A stretch of 64,000 bases of DNA from an uncultured Enterocloster sp. (GTDB lineage Bacteria; Bacillota; Clostridia; Lachnospirales; Lachnospiraceae): NCBI GenBank assembly GCA_944384065.1, contig CALWRY010000006.1:1-64000 (forward strand), in the 5' to 3' direction. The position numbers and the translations under genes are program-made. The stretch's first letter is position 1. Each line of letters starts with the position of its first letter. The notes under the pieces were generated by a model. It saw only the letters and a list, made by a program, of their open reading frames with translations. It did no database searches and had not been told where the DNA came from. Positions 46,086 to 54,208 of the stretch are shown here, piece by piece.

Positions 46086-47354
46086 CTATTTTTCCATCGC
46101 CGCAGCAACCGCTGCTTTATAATCCCCGCCTATTGCCTTCATTATCTTTTTGATTTCTTCCCCGACAATTCCCTTATCGTATAGTCCCTGCACGATATCC
46201 ACATCATCCATCCCTTGTTCCTTTAGCTTCCGTGCTTCATATATTTCATAAGCCCGTGCCCCCAAATTAGCCTGCTGCATAGCCTTGCGCGTCTGTTTCG
46301 TCTGTTCCGCTGTTTTTTTCGAGCTTCCCCCACTGCTTCCTCCGCCGCTCCTGCTGCGCGCATAAGAGAGAGCAAGCTGCTGTTGCTGGAGGGCATACTG
46401 CAGCGCGTCCTGCTCCTTCTGGTAGTCAAATTCTGCCTGCCAGTTCTGCTGTGCCAGGGCGTCCTGGGTTTTTTGATAGGCATACTCCTCCGCCCACTGC
46501 TGGGCCGCTAAGTCCGTCTGATACTCTCCAAAATCCTGGCCGTAAGAGCTGTCATACCGGCCCGCATAATAGTTCAGATCATTGTAATAATCATTCACCG
46601 AATCACGGTAACGCCCATAATCAATGCTGTCCTGGTTATTTACCATCCCCAGCTGGTTGTACAGCTCCTGGCCTTCCTGGAGATACTGGTTATACACGCG
46701 GTCATAAATATCCAGCGTTTTATCCCCCAGCTGGCTCATATAATTGTCATAGGCCTGCTGGCCCACGGCTTGGGCATAGGTGGAGCCGTACCCGCCGGTC
46801 ATCTGGGAGGCCTGGCCGATGGTGTCCCGCATGGCCTTCTGTCCCTGCTGCATGTAGTGCTGCCGGTAATTCTCATACAGATCGCTGTCATACACATCAT
46901 CCACATTAAATTCTTCACGGTTCAGGATGCTGTCAATAAGGCTGTCAATGGTGCCCTGGTATTTGCTGGTATACGGCCCTGGCTTATCCCCCTCCAGATC
47001 GCTTAAAATGTCTGCGTAATTCTGTGTCCGATCCGATGGGGAAAACCGGGAGTATTTATAGCCGGTGATATACTGCGACCCTGAACTGCCTGGCTTCTCT
47101 GTCTGGGCGCTTGATACTGGCACAATGGTGACATTCTGGCCGTTTGACACGTTCCGGCCCGTGCTTGACGGCTGGGAAGTCCCCCCGCTGAGAACATTCT
47201 GCTGGTTCTGGATCGCCTTCAAAATCTGTGTATTCTGGCTTGCCGTCCCTGAATAATTGCTTATGCCATACTGGCCCGCCAGCTTTTTCCGCGCACTGTA
47301 CGAGCTGTCCTGGCCTTTGCTTTTCAAATAATCAACAATGCTTCCAACTGCCAT
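46086..47354 (-). CDS. Gln/Tyr/Ser-rich internal virion protein
   Basis: The 422-aa protein has a Ser/Thr/Asn/Gln-rich first third, then long helices rich in Q, Y and A (AQQWAEEYAYQKTQDALAQQ and similar repeats of W/F-Q-EFDYQK), and a helical C-terminus. I know of no enzymatic motif. Its position directly before the giant protein and its composition resemble internal or ejection proteins of podoviruses (inference). Its ATG shares one base with the stop of the preceding gene (TAATG). GAAGGAGG upstream. Confidence 0.6.
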   Translation of the reverse strand: MAVGSIVDYLKSKGQDSSYSARKKLAGQYGISNYSGTASQNTQILKAIQNQQNVLSGGTSQPSSTGRNVSNGQNVTIVPVSSAQTEKPGSSGSQYITGYKYSRFSPSDRTQNYADILSDLEGDKPGPYTSKYQGTIDSLIDSILNREEFNVDDVYDSDLYENYRQHYMQQGQKAMRDTIGQASQMTGGYGSTYAQAVGQQAYDNYMSQLGDKTLDIYDRVYNQYLQEGQELYNQLGMVNNQDSIDYGRYRDSVNDYYNDLNYYAGRYDSSYGQDFGEYQTDLAAQQWAEEYAYQKTQDALAQQNWQAEFDYQKEQDALQYALQQQQLALSYARSRSGGGSSGGSSKKTAEQTKQTRKAMQQANLGARAYEIYEARKLKEQGMDDVDIVQGLYDKGIVGEEIKKIMKAIGGDYKAAVAAAMEK

Positions 47355-47548
47355 TATGATCCCTCCTTCGCTGTTTTCCTTACGTTCCCTGCGCCCTTTC
47401 CATTTTCTTCCTGCTCCTCCTTCTCCCCTTTTATCAAAATATTATTGATAGCCACGAGCAGGCTTGCCTGCTGAATCCCTTCCACCTTAACCTGGTTCAG
47501 CATCATAATCGCCATATTGATATCCTTTTCCTCAAATACAATCTGCAT
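47354..47548 (-). CDS. Small phage protein, 64 aa
   Basis: Starts inside the end of the second S74 fibre gene with AGGAGAGGGAAT before ATG 47548, and its stop overlaps the next start. It has one helical segment (INMAIMMLNQVKVEGIQQASLLVAINNIL) and a charged tail. The tight overlaps on both sides support it as real. Function unknown. Confidence 0.65.
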   Translation of the reverse strand: MQIVFEEKDINMAIMMLNQVKVEGIQQASLLVAINNILIKGEKEEQEENGKGAGNVRKTAKEGS

Positions 47549-48488
47549 ATTCCCTCTCCTTTATTTCCTTTATCTTCTTCTCCAGCTGTTCTATTTCTTC
47601 CTGCTGCCGCCGGATGGCCCCGGCATACAGGGCGCTGTTCGTGCTGTATGGGATGGACAGGTACTCGCCGCCATGATTCACAAGGGGCAGGCATGTCCCC
47701 AGGCGCTCCTGGAGCCCGTCCACCTCCTGGGCAATAAATCCCATGCCCTCCTGGCCGGAATCCTGATATATGAACCGGACAGGCCGAAGCCCCAGCACAA
47801 CGGCAAGCGCCGTTTCATCCGGTATTATCTCAATATCCCGCTTAAGCCTCCGGTCAGAGCGCTCAAACAGCGTCTCACAGCTCACATCCCCGCTCACCGT
47901 CATGTTCTGGCACATCAGCTCCCCCTCCACCGACGCATCCCCGGCAATCCGCATATAGTTGGAATACAGCAGGCCATTCACGGAAACCTGGCCGGAATAT
48001 GTAATGGAGTTTGTTGTCACCTTCCCTGCGGACGTCACAACAAAATTGTCATTGATATTGATGGAGCCCCCATTAATCACCCCTGAAAACTCCGCCGTCC
48101 CATCCTTATACAGCTTGAAATTCTGGCTGTCTATCATCAGATACCCTGTCTTAAAGGTGATGGCCTCCGATGTTGCTGATATCTCTGAGCACAGATCCTC
48201 CGCGCTCACCTTTAAGGCAATCTTTCCGTCAAGCACCTGGATGCTTGAACTGAGCTCATTCGCCAGATCCGTGAACTGGCTGAGGAATCCCTGCATCGTA
48301 ACTTCCAGCTGGCTGATGGTGGTGTCCGTCTCCTGGTATTTGATAAAAGATTCCTGGGTAAAATTATCCTCTGGGGTAATATTATTCAACGTATAACGGA
48401 GCTGGTTATTCAGCATCTGCAGGTAGCTGTATACCTTTTTGATATCCTGGTTCTGACCGCCAATTGCCGGCATGTTAAAGCTTGCCAT
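47532..48488 (-). CDS. Phage tail fibre/spike with S74 intramolecular chaperone (2)
   Basis: The 318-aa protein has an N-terminal helical attachment part (IKKVYSYLQMLNNQLRYTLNNI), a beta-rich middle with INGGSININDNFVVTSAGKV, and a C-terminal S74 chaperone domain whose Ser-Lys dyad lies in SDRRLKRDI, followed by GLRPVRFIY, MGFIAQEVDGL and a trimeric coiled coil. S74 domains trimerise the fibre and then cleave themselves off. It overlaps the upstream S74 gene and the downstream 64-aa gene. Confidence 0.85.
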   Translation of the reverse strand: MASFNMPAIGGQNQDIKKVYSYLQMLNNQLRYTLNNITPEDNFTQESFIKYQETDTTISQLEVTMQGFLSQFTDLANELSSSIQVLDGKIALKVSAEDLCSEISATSEAITFKTGYLMIDSQNFKLYKDGTAEFSGVINGGSININDNFVVTSAGKVTTNSITYSGQVSVNGLLYSNYMRIAGDASVEGELMCQNMTVSGDVSCETLFERSDRRLKRDIEIIPDETALAVVLGLRPVRFIYQDSGQEGMGFIAQEVDGLQERLGTCLPLVNHGGEYLSIPYSTNSALYAGAIRRQQEEIEQLEKKIKEIKEREYADCI

Positions 48489-49437
48489 CCTGCAGCCCCC
48501 TTACTTCTTGTTTCAGGCGTTCGATCCTCTGCTGGTTTGCCTGGATGCCCGCCGCGTACAGCGCGTCATAACTCCCATAGGGAAGGGCCAGGAAGCCTCC
48601 CTCCTGCCCCGCCAGGCGCATCCCTATGCGCTCCCCCAGTTCCCGCACATCCTGGGCCACGAATCCCACGGCCTCCCTGCCGCTGTTCCCCCACTTATAA
48701 CACACGGGATACATTTTGCTTATAACCTCTGCTGCGGCCTCCTGGCTTATTTCCTGGATCATCGCCTTTTTTCCCGCATCAGACGGCTGGTAGGCCCTCC
48801 GGCAGTTCAGTGTTTCTGAGATCCAGGCCTCGCTGCAGTCTATATTCCCTGATACCGTATTCATAACCTCATTTTCATTGTAGACTTCCAGCTGTGCGGC
48901 ATATACCCCTTCCGGTGGATTAAGTGTCTCTGTCTCCATTCCGCCGCCTACATAGCTATTCCCCAGGGCATCCACGACAAACTGTCCGTTGATATTGATA
49001 GATCCCCCGTTGATATCCCCGGAAAAGTACGTATCACCGGACTGGTTCAGGGTCATATTCTGGGCATTAATTATCACCTGGCCGGTTTTTAGGATAATGG
49101 ATTCCCCATACAGCTCCATCCGGCTCAGCATGGTTTCCACTACATCCCCCTTCTCCACCAGCAGGGAAATCTTTTCTGTTGTCTGCTCCAGGCTTGTATG
49201 CATTTCCGATGACAGATTCCCGAAACTGATCTCCAGGCCGTCTGCATCAAACTGTATGCTGCGGGTTCTCTCTCCCCTGGCCTCCAGCACATCCAAAACC
49301 GATTTTCCCAGGTTATCCTCCAGTGTAAGGTTTGACAGGGTAAATTTAAGTTCCTGGCTGAACCGGTATAGTTTGGACATAATCTTCTTTATATCCGTCT
49401 CGTCCTTGTCCAAGACCAGCGGTTTATAAATTGCCAT
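48475..49437 (-). CDS. Phage tail fibre/spike with divergent S74 chaperone (1)
   Basis: The 320-aa relative of the next gene has the same N-terminal pattern (IKKIMSKLYRFSQELKFTLSNL), an INGGSININGQFVVDALG block, and a C-terminal S74-like domain (VCYKWGNSGREAVGFVAQDVREL, ALYAAGIQANQQRIERL). The catalytic segment reads SDAGKKAMI. Ser and the second Lys keep the spacing of SDRRLK, but the Arg and Leu are lost, so self-cleavage is uncertain. ATG 49437 with GGGAGTG is preferred. Genes 1 and 2 look like a tandem duplication. Confidence 0.8.
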   Translation of the reverse strand: MAIYKPLVLDKDETDIKKIMSKLYRFSQELKFTLSNLTLEDNLGKSVLDVLEARGERTRSIQFDADGLEISFGNLSSEMHTSLEQTTEKISLLVEKGDVVETMLSRMELYGESIILKTGQVIINAQNMTLNQSGDTYFSGDINGGSININGQFVVDALGNSYVGGGMETETLNPPEGVYAAQLEVYNENEVMNTVSGNIDCSEAWISETLNCRRAYQPSDAGKKAMIQEISQEAAAEVISKMYPVCYKWGNSGREAVGFVAQDVRELGERIGMRLAGQEGGFLALPYGSYDALYAAGIQANQQRIERLKQEVRGLQDGKL

Positions 49438-50992
49438 GCAAATCACTCCCGTATCCGATGTATTTCCCTATCGCTATCAGCTTCGCAGGCCCCTTCCCTT
49501 CCAGCCGGAAGCGGTATCTCTGGCACCGCTCCGGTATCACGCACAGTGTTTGTGTCCGGTAATTCTTCGCCGTAAACGTGTTCTTTTTCTTGAACGCCTC
49601 CTGGCCGTCGCATTTTAAAAACACATCCACCTCGCTGCCCGGTTCCAGCATAAGATTAAATAGGATCCGTTTGAGATATTTGTATTCCACAGAACCCTCC
49701 AGCATATCCCCGCTCTCCAGCTCCCACTCAATCAGCTCTTCCCTGTCCCCGGCAACCGTTGCAAGGTTCCCGGCTACGTCAATATAATAGAGCTCCCCGG
49801 CCCCGTAGGCCATGAACAGGGCATGCAGGCCGTCCTCCTTATGCCACAGGCCCTTTTTCAGGTCATACACATACAGGCCCCAGTTCCCTTCCGCGTCCTT
49901 TAAGGATGCATAATATTTCCCGTCATACTGGCCCACGGCCCCGCCGGTGAAGCGCAGCCCTGCCAGGGCGTCCGACACGGAATCCGGCATGGCCCCGTCA
50001 TAGCTGCACACGCAGCTCCGGGACACATAAAGCAGGGTTTCATTCACGATGCAGGCCGTGCCCTCACAGCCTTTTGCGATCCCCCTGACAGGGGCATTGG
50101 TAGTAATCTGGTAATTGCTTGGCTTATCGCCATATACGGTATGTATGGCATCCTCTTTGAAATACAGCACATAGCCCATGTGGGAGATGCATCCCGTGAA
50201 ATCCCCATCGCTCCCCACCGTGGCCGCGTAGGAATCCGTGCTTATCCCCTCATATGCCTGCCAGTTTTTAGGATCCCCCAGCTTGGAAGAATATATCTCA
50301 TGGTTCTCACTGGAGCATCCCCATATGCGGTTCCCGTTTTCACAGATAAAGTCCATATCCGGCACCGTCCGCTTGATTGCCAGCCCGGAGGGCTGGGAGA
50401 AGCCCTCCGCCAGATCCCCGATGATAACAATATAATCGTCCCCCAATTCCTGAATCACCGTCGTTTTATTGAATGCGGTATTCGTGCACCCCGTTATCTC
50501 CACGCCGTCATATTGGGAAAATGGCTTGCCAATCCCTGTACAGCTGATTTTTACCATGGTACTCCCTGCGGTTGTCTGGGCAAAGCTTGCGTCCGAGGCC
50601 TGCGTCCACGATGCTTCCAGGCTTTCCATTTCCCCGGTTGAAGTATTCAGCATAATTTTGTCCGGGAATATGACAATATAGGCGCCCATTCCGGCCATTT
50701 TTTTATCCGTGTCCGTTACCTCCGCCACCTCCTGGCCCTTATAATACAGTTTTGTCCCATCCACATATGCAAGCCCGTTTTTATAAAACAGCCCGTGGGG
50801 CTTCGTAAGGGTTTTTATCACCTCTCCCCTTGGTTTTCTCGTGGATATGGCTGGAAAACTGTCCGAGGACATATTTTTCATGTCTGAGAATTCATTCTCC
50901 CCGATAACCACCCCTTTATTCAGCCCCAGGAAGGAACCGATGGATCGGTTGTCCCCTCGCGGGGCCATGGTTAAAACCGGAAGCCTGCTCAT
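49424..50992 (-). CDS. Phage tail/stabilisation protein, beta-propeller-like
   Basis: The 522-aa protein is beta-rich with repeated aromatic/Gly strands (WGCSSENHEIYSSKLGDPKNW, YAATVGSDGDFTGCISHMGYVLYF). Its position after the connector and its size resemble the P22 gp10-type tail stabilisation protein, but no catalytic motif is seen, so the role is inferred. The open frame extends further upstream into the connector gene. ATG 50992 (MSRLPVLTMAPRGDNRS) with GGAAAGGCGGG is preferred. Confidence 0.6.
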   Translation of the reverse strand: MSRLPVLTMAPRGDNRSIGSFLGLNKGVVIGENEFSDMKNMSSDSFPAISTRKPRGEVIKTLTKPHGLFYKNGLAYVDGTKLYYKGQEVAEVTDTDKKMAGMGAYIVIFPDKIMLNTSTGEMESLEASWTQASDASFAQTTAGSTMVKISCTGIGKPFSQYDGVEITGCTNTAFNKTTVIQELGDDYIVIIGDLAEGFSQPSGLAIKRTVPDMDFICENGNRIWGCSSENHEIYSSKLGDPKNWQAYEGISTDSYAATVGSDGDFTGCISHMGYVLYFKEDAIHTVYGDKPSNYQITTNAPVRGIAKGCEGTACIVNETLLYVSRSCVCSYDGAMPDSVSDALAGLRFTGGAVGQYDGKYYASLKDAEGNWGLYVYDLKKGLWHKEDGLHALFMAYGAGELYYIDVAGNLATVAGDREELIEWELESGDMLEGSVEYKYLKRILFNLMLEPGSEVDVFLKCDGQEAFKKKNTFTAKNYRTQTLCVIPERCQRYRFRLEGKGPAKLIAIGKYIGYGSDLHGNL

Positions 50993-51008
50993 AAAATCCC
51001 GCCTTTCC

Positions 51009-51380
51009 TTAAAACCTCGTAAATGACTTTCCTCTTTTAGGCACATGCTTCCGCCTAAACCAGCCCGCAAAAGCATCATAGGAGGAATTAAACATCACCA
51101 CATCATTGTTGTATCGCTCCGTTTCCTGGCTATTGAAATCAATCTTTGACAAGAGATAATTGAGGTACACATCCTGAAAGCGCTCAGGCACCACAAGCTC
51201 CCGCTCATCGTCCACGCCATATTCCATAGGGGCAAATTCCAGGTCAAAACCCTCTGCCGCATTGATAACCTCCTCTATCACCTGGCCTTCAATTTCATTT
51301 ACCCACCCCACAAGCGTATCCGTTGCATACTGCTGTCCCCGCAGGGCCGTGACAGCTTCCAGCAATTCAATCAGCTTCAT
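51009..51380 (-). CDS. Phage head-tail connector/tail accessory protein
   Basis: The 123-aa mostly helical protein contains ATDTLVGWVNEIEGQVIEEV and FNSSYDAFAGWFRRKHVPKR. The text is typical of small connector proteins downstream of lysis genes in clostridial podovirus-like prophages, comparable to P22 gp4-type tail accessory factors. That match is by pattern only. It precedes the beta-propeller-like gene. Confidence 0.55.
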   Translation of the reverse strand: MKLIELLEAVTALRGQQYATDTLVGWVNEIEGQVIEEVINAAEGFDLEFAPMEYGVDDERELVVPERFQDVYLNYLLSKIDFNSQETERYNNDVVMFNSSYDAFAGWFRRKHVPKRGKSFTRF

Positions 51381-51389
51381 AGACGCCTC

Positions 51390-52160
51390 CTACCAGTTGA
51401 ACTTGTATCTATGCTTGTCAAAGTCATATTCCTCTGCTATCCGCAGCACCCCACGGGCATCCGTAATCATGCATTTCCCCTCATCTGAGCCCTTATCCGG
51501 GCAAAGGAAGAATGCCTCGCCCGCCGCATCCCTTTGATATCCTGTCATCATGTACCCTTCCGGATCAAAGAGATACCAGCCATGTGTGCCATCCGTAGCC
51601 TCCAAAAGCCAATACCATCCGCCTGCCGCATAGCTGCCATCGGCAAACTGATACCACCAGTGTTCTCCATCCGCTGCCAGCCGGAAGCCCTGCGGATAAG
51701 ATACCTGTACCGTCTCATAGTCGATATCGCAGAGTTTTAATGCCTTCTGCCACGCCGTATCCTCCGTCCTGCTTTGGATGGTTCCATAATTGATTCCCTT
51801 GGCTTCTATGCATTGGCCGCCGCCTATGTATACCCCAATGTGTCCCGGCTTCCATAATGCCCATCCGATCATCGATTCGTCCAGGCGGTCAATGCTTACC
51901 TTCTTCACCGATGTATCGTGAAAATTGTAGCTTCCCCGGATAATACCCGTGTACCAGCTAATGAGGCCGGAACAGTCCGTGCAGTGCTGTCCTATATATC
52001 TTGCCGCTTTGGCCTTATAGGCCGATGTAAATGTCCCTGGGTTCTCCCTCGCCAGCCTCTCCAGGCCGGCCTCTGTCAATACCTCGCCCTTTGCTCCGAA
52101 CACATACGGGGTTCCTAATTTCCCTTTACAGAATTCCACCAATCCGTTCGCGTTTTTCAT
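51390..52160 (-). CDS. Endolysin: NlpC/P60 peptidase with cell-wall-binding repeats
   Basis: The 256-aa lysin has an NlpC/P60 catalytic domain (residues ~1-150) with nucleophile C63 in HCTDCSGLISWY and H107 in KPGHIGVYIGGG, cleaving gamma-D-Glu-diamino-acid bonds in peptidoglycan. The C-terminal part carries aromatic repeats (HWWYQFADGSYAAGGWYWL, HGWYLFDPEGYMMTGYQ) like choline-/cell-wall-binding motifs. It follows the holin by ~50 bp. Together they form the lysis module. Confidence 0.92.
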   Translation of the reverse strand: MKNANGLVEFCKGKLGTPYVFGAKGEVLTEAGLERLARENPGTFTSAYKAKAARYIGQHCTDCSGLISWYTGIIRGSYNFHDTSVKKVSIDRLDESMIGWALWKPGHIGVYIGGGQCIEAKGINYGTIQSRTEDTAWQKALKLCDIDYETVQVSYPQGFRLAADGEHWWYQFADGSYAAGGWYWLLEATDGTHGWYLFDPEGYMMTGYQRDAAGEAFFLCPDKGSDEGKCMITDARGVLRIAEEYDFDKHRYKFNW

Positions 52161-52209
52161 TTTGTCCTCCTTTGCAAAAAGCGGTCCATTTCACCGCCCG
52201 CCTTCTCTT

Positions 52210-52665
52210 TTATGCTTTATCCTCAACCGATTCATTTTTTATACTTTGGGGGTCTAACTCCCCTGTCATATTCGTCAAAAACTCCTCCAGCCATGTCTTT
52301 AGCCATTTCGGTGTAGGGCACCCGCAGAGATACAAATTTTTCAGTATACTGATGGATTCATAGATAATAAACAGCATACAGTAAAACTCTCCAACTCCTA
52401 GCTTTGTCAGTCCGGTAGCCGTCTTAAATCCTTCAGGCATCCACGTTATAACGTTTACTCCAACCATGACATCCACAAGCATCAAAAACGCGACACTCAC
52501 AATCATTGCCACCTTACGGATTCCACCGTCAATTCCAAATGAGCTGTTAAATTTATGCTGTTTTATGGCCCGTAAGCATCCCAGAACCGTATCCGCAACG
52601 ATCCATATCAGCACCATCCTTACGAACTCATTCCGCATAATGGTTTCAAGATACACTCTCAACAT
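52210..52665 (-). CDS. Phage holin (holin 4 / toxin-secretion type)
   Basis: The 151-aa protein has three membrane segments (FVRMVLIWIVADTVLGCL, KVAMIVSVAFLMLVDVMVGV and EFYCMLFIIYESISILKNL) with the VADTVLGCLRAIK signature of the holin-4 family. It permeabilises the membrane to release the endolysin. ATG 52665 with GGAGGGAG is chosen over the longer frame. It overlaps the preceding gene by 20 bp. Confidence 0.9.
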   Translation of the reverse strand: MLRVYLETIMRNEFVRMVLIWIVADTVLGCLRAIKQHKFNSSFGIDGGIRKVAMIVSVAFLMLVDVMVGVNVITWMPEGFKTATGLTKLGVGEFYCMLFIIYESISILKNLYLCGCPTPKWLKTWLEEFLTNMTGELDPQSIKNESVEDKA

Positions 52666-53149
52666 CTTCTTCTCCCTCCACAAGTGAAAAATACTGCCCA
52701 AGGAGCTGGCTTGGGAGATATTGGAGGACGATGCTTTCTCCCTCCTCCATTCCTGCCCGGTCCATCACGTATACCTGGCCCCCCTCTGAATAATACTTCC
52801 CTTTTATGTACTCCATCCCTGCGGCTGCTGGGATCGGATCAGCGAGTGTCCCGGCATGCCCTTCATCCACAACCGCAAAAAGTGCTTCCGAGCCCTTGCC
52901 GGGTTCATATACGGCCTGCTTGTGATGCGTTTGTCTCACTTTATACAGCTTTCCCCCATGCTGTACCATCGTTATCTCCGTCCCAATGACTGCTTCGGCC
53001 TGCTTTGTAAGGATTGTCCCGTCCAGCAGTGCAGACCATTCGGGCCTCAGTGACTTCACCACAAGGGCCTGGGCGTCCGTGTTGGCCGCCGCGTTAATCA
53101 GCACCTGTTTTCGTACAGCCCGCAGGCCGTCCAAAATCCTTTGATTCAT
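52646..53149 (-). CDS. Phage tail-associated protein with carbohydrate-binding-like domain
   Basis: The 167-aa protein has a helical start (RILDGLRAVRKQVLINAA) and a repeated small beta motif: GKLYKVRQTH...YEPGKGSEALFAVV, then AGTLADPIPAAAGMEYIKGKYYSEGGQVYVM. Such GKYY/GxVY modules resemble the CBM5/12-type domains found in phage tail and chitin-binding proteins, so glycan binding is plausible. ATG 53149 with GGGGGAGGAGG lies right at the end of the preceding gene. Confidence 0.6.
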   Translation of the reverse strand: MNQRILDGLRAVRKQVLINAAANTDAQALVVKSLRPEWSALLDGTILTKQAEAVIGTEITMVQHGGKLYKVRQTHHKQAVYEPGKGSEALFAVVDEGHAGTLADPIPAAAGMEYIKGKYYSEGGQVYVMDRAGMEEGESIVLQYLPSQLLGQYFSLVEGEEDVESVS

Positions 53150-53150
53150 C

Positions 53151-53486
53151 TTACGCCTCCTCCCCCGCAAGGATGGCCATGCCCTGGTTAAGCGCCTCAA
53201 TTTCCTTTTCTGTTTCCGTCTTTTCGCGGATATTGTAGGTAGTGAGCACTGTTCCATCCGCATTGATAACGGATGTCTCCGATACCAGCTTCAAATCCGT
53301 ATAATTTCCCACCGTAAGTCCTGCGCTATTTTTGACTGTGACCTCCTTAAGATTTTCCGGCGTCAGCTTGGCCCACACCTCCAGCATGGCCGCCTGACTT
53401 GCGCTGGACACCCGCAGAGCGCTCAGGCTTGCGGATGTCTCCAGCTCTATTATTGTTTCGTCCTTTAAAATCAGAGTATCTTTCAT
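53151..53486 (-). CDS. Phage tail-region protein, 111 aa
   Basis: Begins MKDTLILKDETIIELETSAS and contains a region resembling small beta-barrel tail components (TVKNSAGLTVGNYTDLKLVS). I do not recognise a family. It lies 2 bp after the 106-aa gene and directly before the CBM-like gene, within the tail module. Confidence 0.6.
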   Translation of the reverse strand: MKDTLILKDETIIELETSASLSALRVSSASQAAMLEVWAKLTPENLKEVTVKNSAGLTVGNYTDLKLVSETSVINADGTVLTTYNIREKTETEKEIEALNQGMAILAGEEA

Positions 53487-53488
53487 AA

Positions 53489-53809
53489 TTAAATCTTCCC
53501 CTCAAAAAACATACAATTTGGATCCGTTACCTGTTTTAAATCAATTCCTTCCACTTCTGCCCGCACCTCTAAGATGTGAAGGTAGGTTCCCATTATGTTC
53601 TGCTGTTCAACTAATAGATTGTCCGGGCAGTCATGCACGGGCATTTCTACCTTTGCCTGCAAAGAGTGTTGTGTTATGTTAGCCGCTTCAATCCGTGTAT
53701 TGAATCTTTTCAGCTTCTCATACCGGATCTTAGCCTGCCAATACTCCGCTTTAAATCGTTCCTTATAATCTTCACTAACCATTTGTTTTATTGTTTCTTT
53801 TAATTCCAT
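53489..53809 (-). CDS. Small conserved phage protein (crAss001_48-related pattern)
   Basis: The 106-aa protein starts MELKETIKQMVSEDYKERFK, continues with YWQAKIRYEKLKRFNTRIEAA and ends with NIMGTYLHILEVRAEVEGI, a pattern widespread in phages of gut Firmicutes and in crAss-like phages, of unknown function. ATG 53809 has AAAGGAG. Its ribosome binding site lies between the start and site C, outside the invertible segment, so inversion should not affect translation. Confidence 0.75.
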   Translation of the reverse strand: MELKETIKQMVSEDYKERFKAEYWQAKIRYEKLKRFNTRIEAANITQHSLQAKVEMPVHDCPDNLLVEQQNIMGTYLHILEVRAEVEGIDLKQVTDPNCMFFEGKI

Positions 53810-53840
53810 AAGGTACTCCTTTCGGGAATGGTTTTCTTGT

Positions 53841-53852
53841 TTAAATAGTGAT
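53841..53852 (+). repeat. Recombination site C (TTAAATAGTGAT)
   Basis: Left boundary of the invertible segment. Perfect inverted partner of site D. It encodes LNSD in frame with cassette C. Confidence 0.85.
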
Positions 53853-54203
53853 ATGAACTCTTTCAGCGAAAACCTTGTAAAACAAGGTTTTAATGGTTCT
53901 AATTTTGTAACAGTTATTGATAATGTCGGAAATACAGACACAATTCAGCTGCATCCAATCGCGGAAAGAAAAGAATGTATATGGTTTATTGTGGCAATGT
54001 ATCCCACAGCTGCTCAGTGCCAAATTTTTGTTTGCAACAGACGAGCGAGCTTTGTCTCCATAGCAGGTAACAATCCAACTATTTCTAAAGTTGACATTGG
54101 AAGTGGTACTGAACGGGATAATGGTGATATAAAAATATCATTTAACTTTGGCTATGCACATTTAATAATCATCGGAACAACTCAAACCTCTGTTGCAAAA
54201 TGA
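53841..54203 (+). CDS. Alternative tail-fibre tip cassette C (inverted, currently silent)
   Basis: From site C the frame reads LNSDMNSFSENLVKQGFNGS... for 120 codons to TGA at 54203, in the orientation opposite to the fibre gene. An internal ATG at 53853 lies at the fifth codon but has no ribosome binding site, so the cassette is best seen as an unexpressed 3' end. Inverting 53841-54493 would join it in frame to the fibre N-terminus. The domain is beta-rich, AT-rich and unrelated in sequence to the current tip. Its stop lies 5 nt from the stop of tip D. Confidence 0.8.
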   Translation, partial: LNSDMNSFSENLVKQGFNGSNFVTVIDNVGNTDTIQLHPIAERKECIWFIVAMYPTAAQCQIFVCNRRASFVSIAGNNPTISKVDIGSGTERDNGDIKISFNFGYAHLIIIGTTQTSVAK

Positions 54204-54208
54204 CCGTT

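Noticed and set aside
53810..53941. Longer start of the 106-aa phage protein inside the invertible segment
   Set aside because: ATG 53809 has AAAGGAG and the family N-terminus; the upstream frame is the antisense of cassette C.
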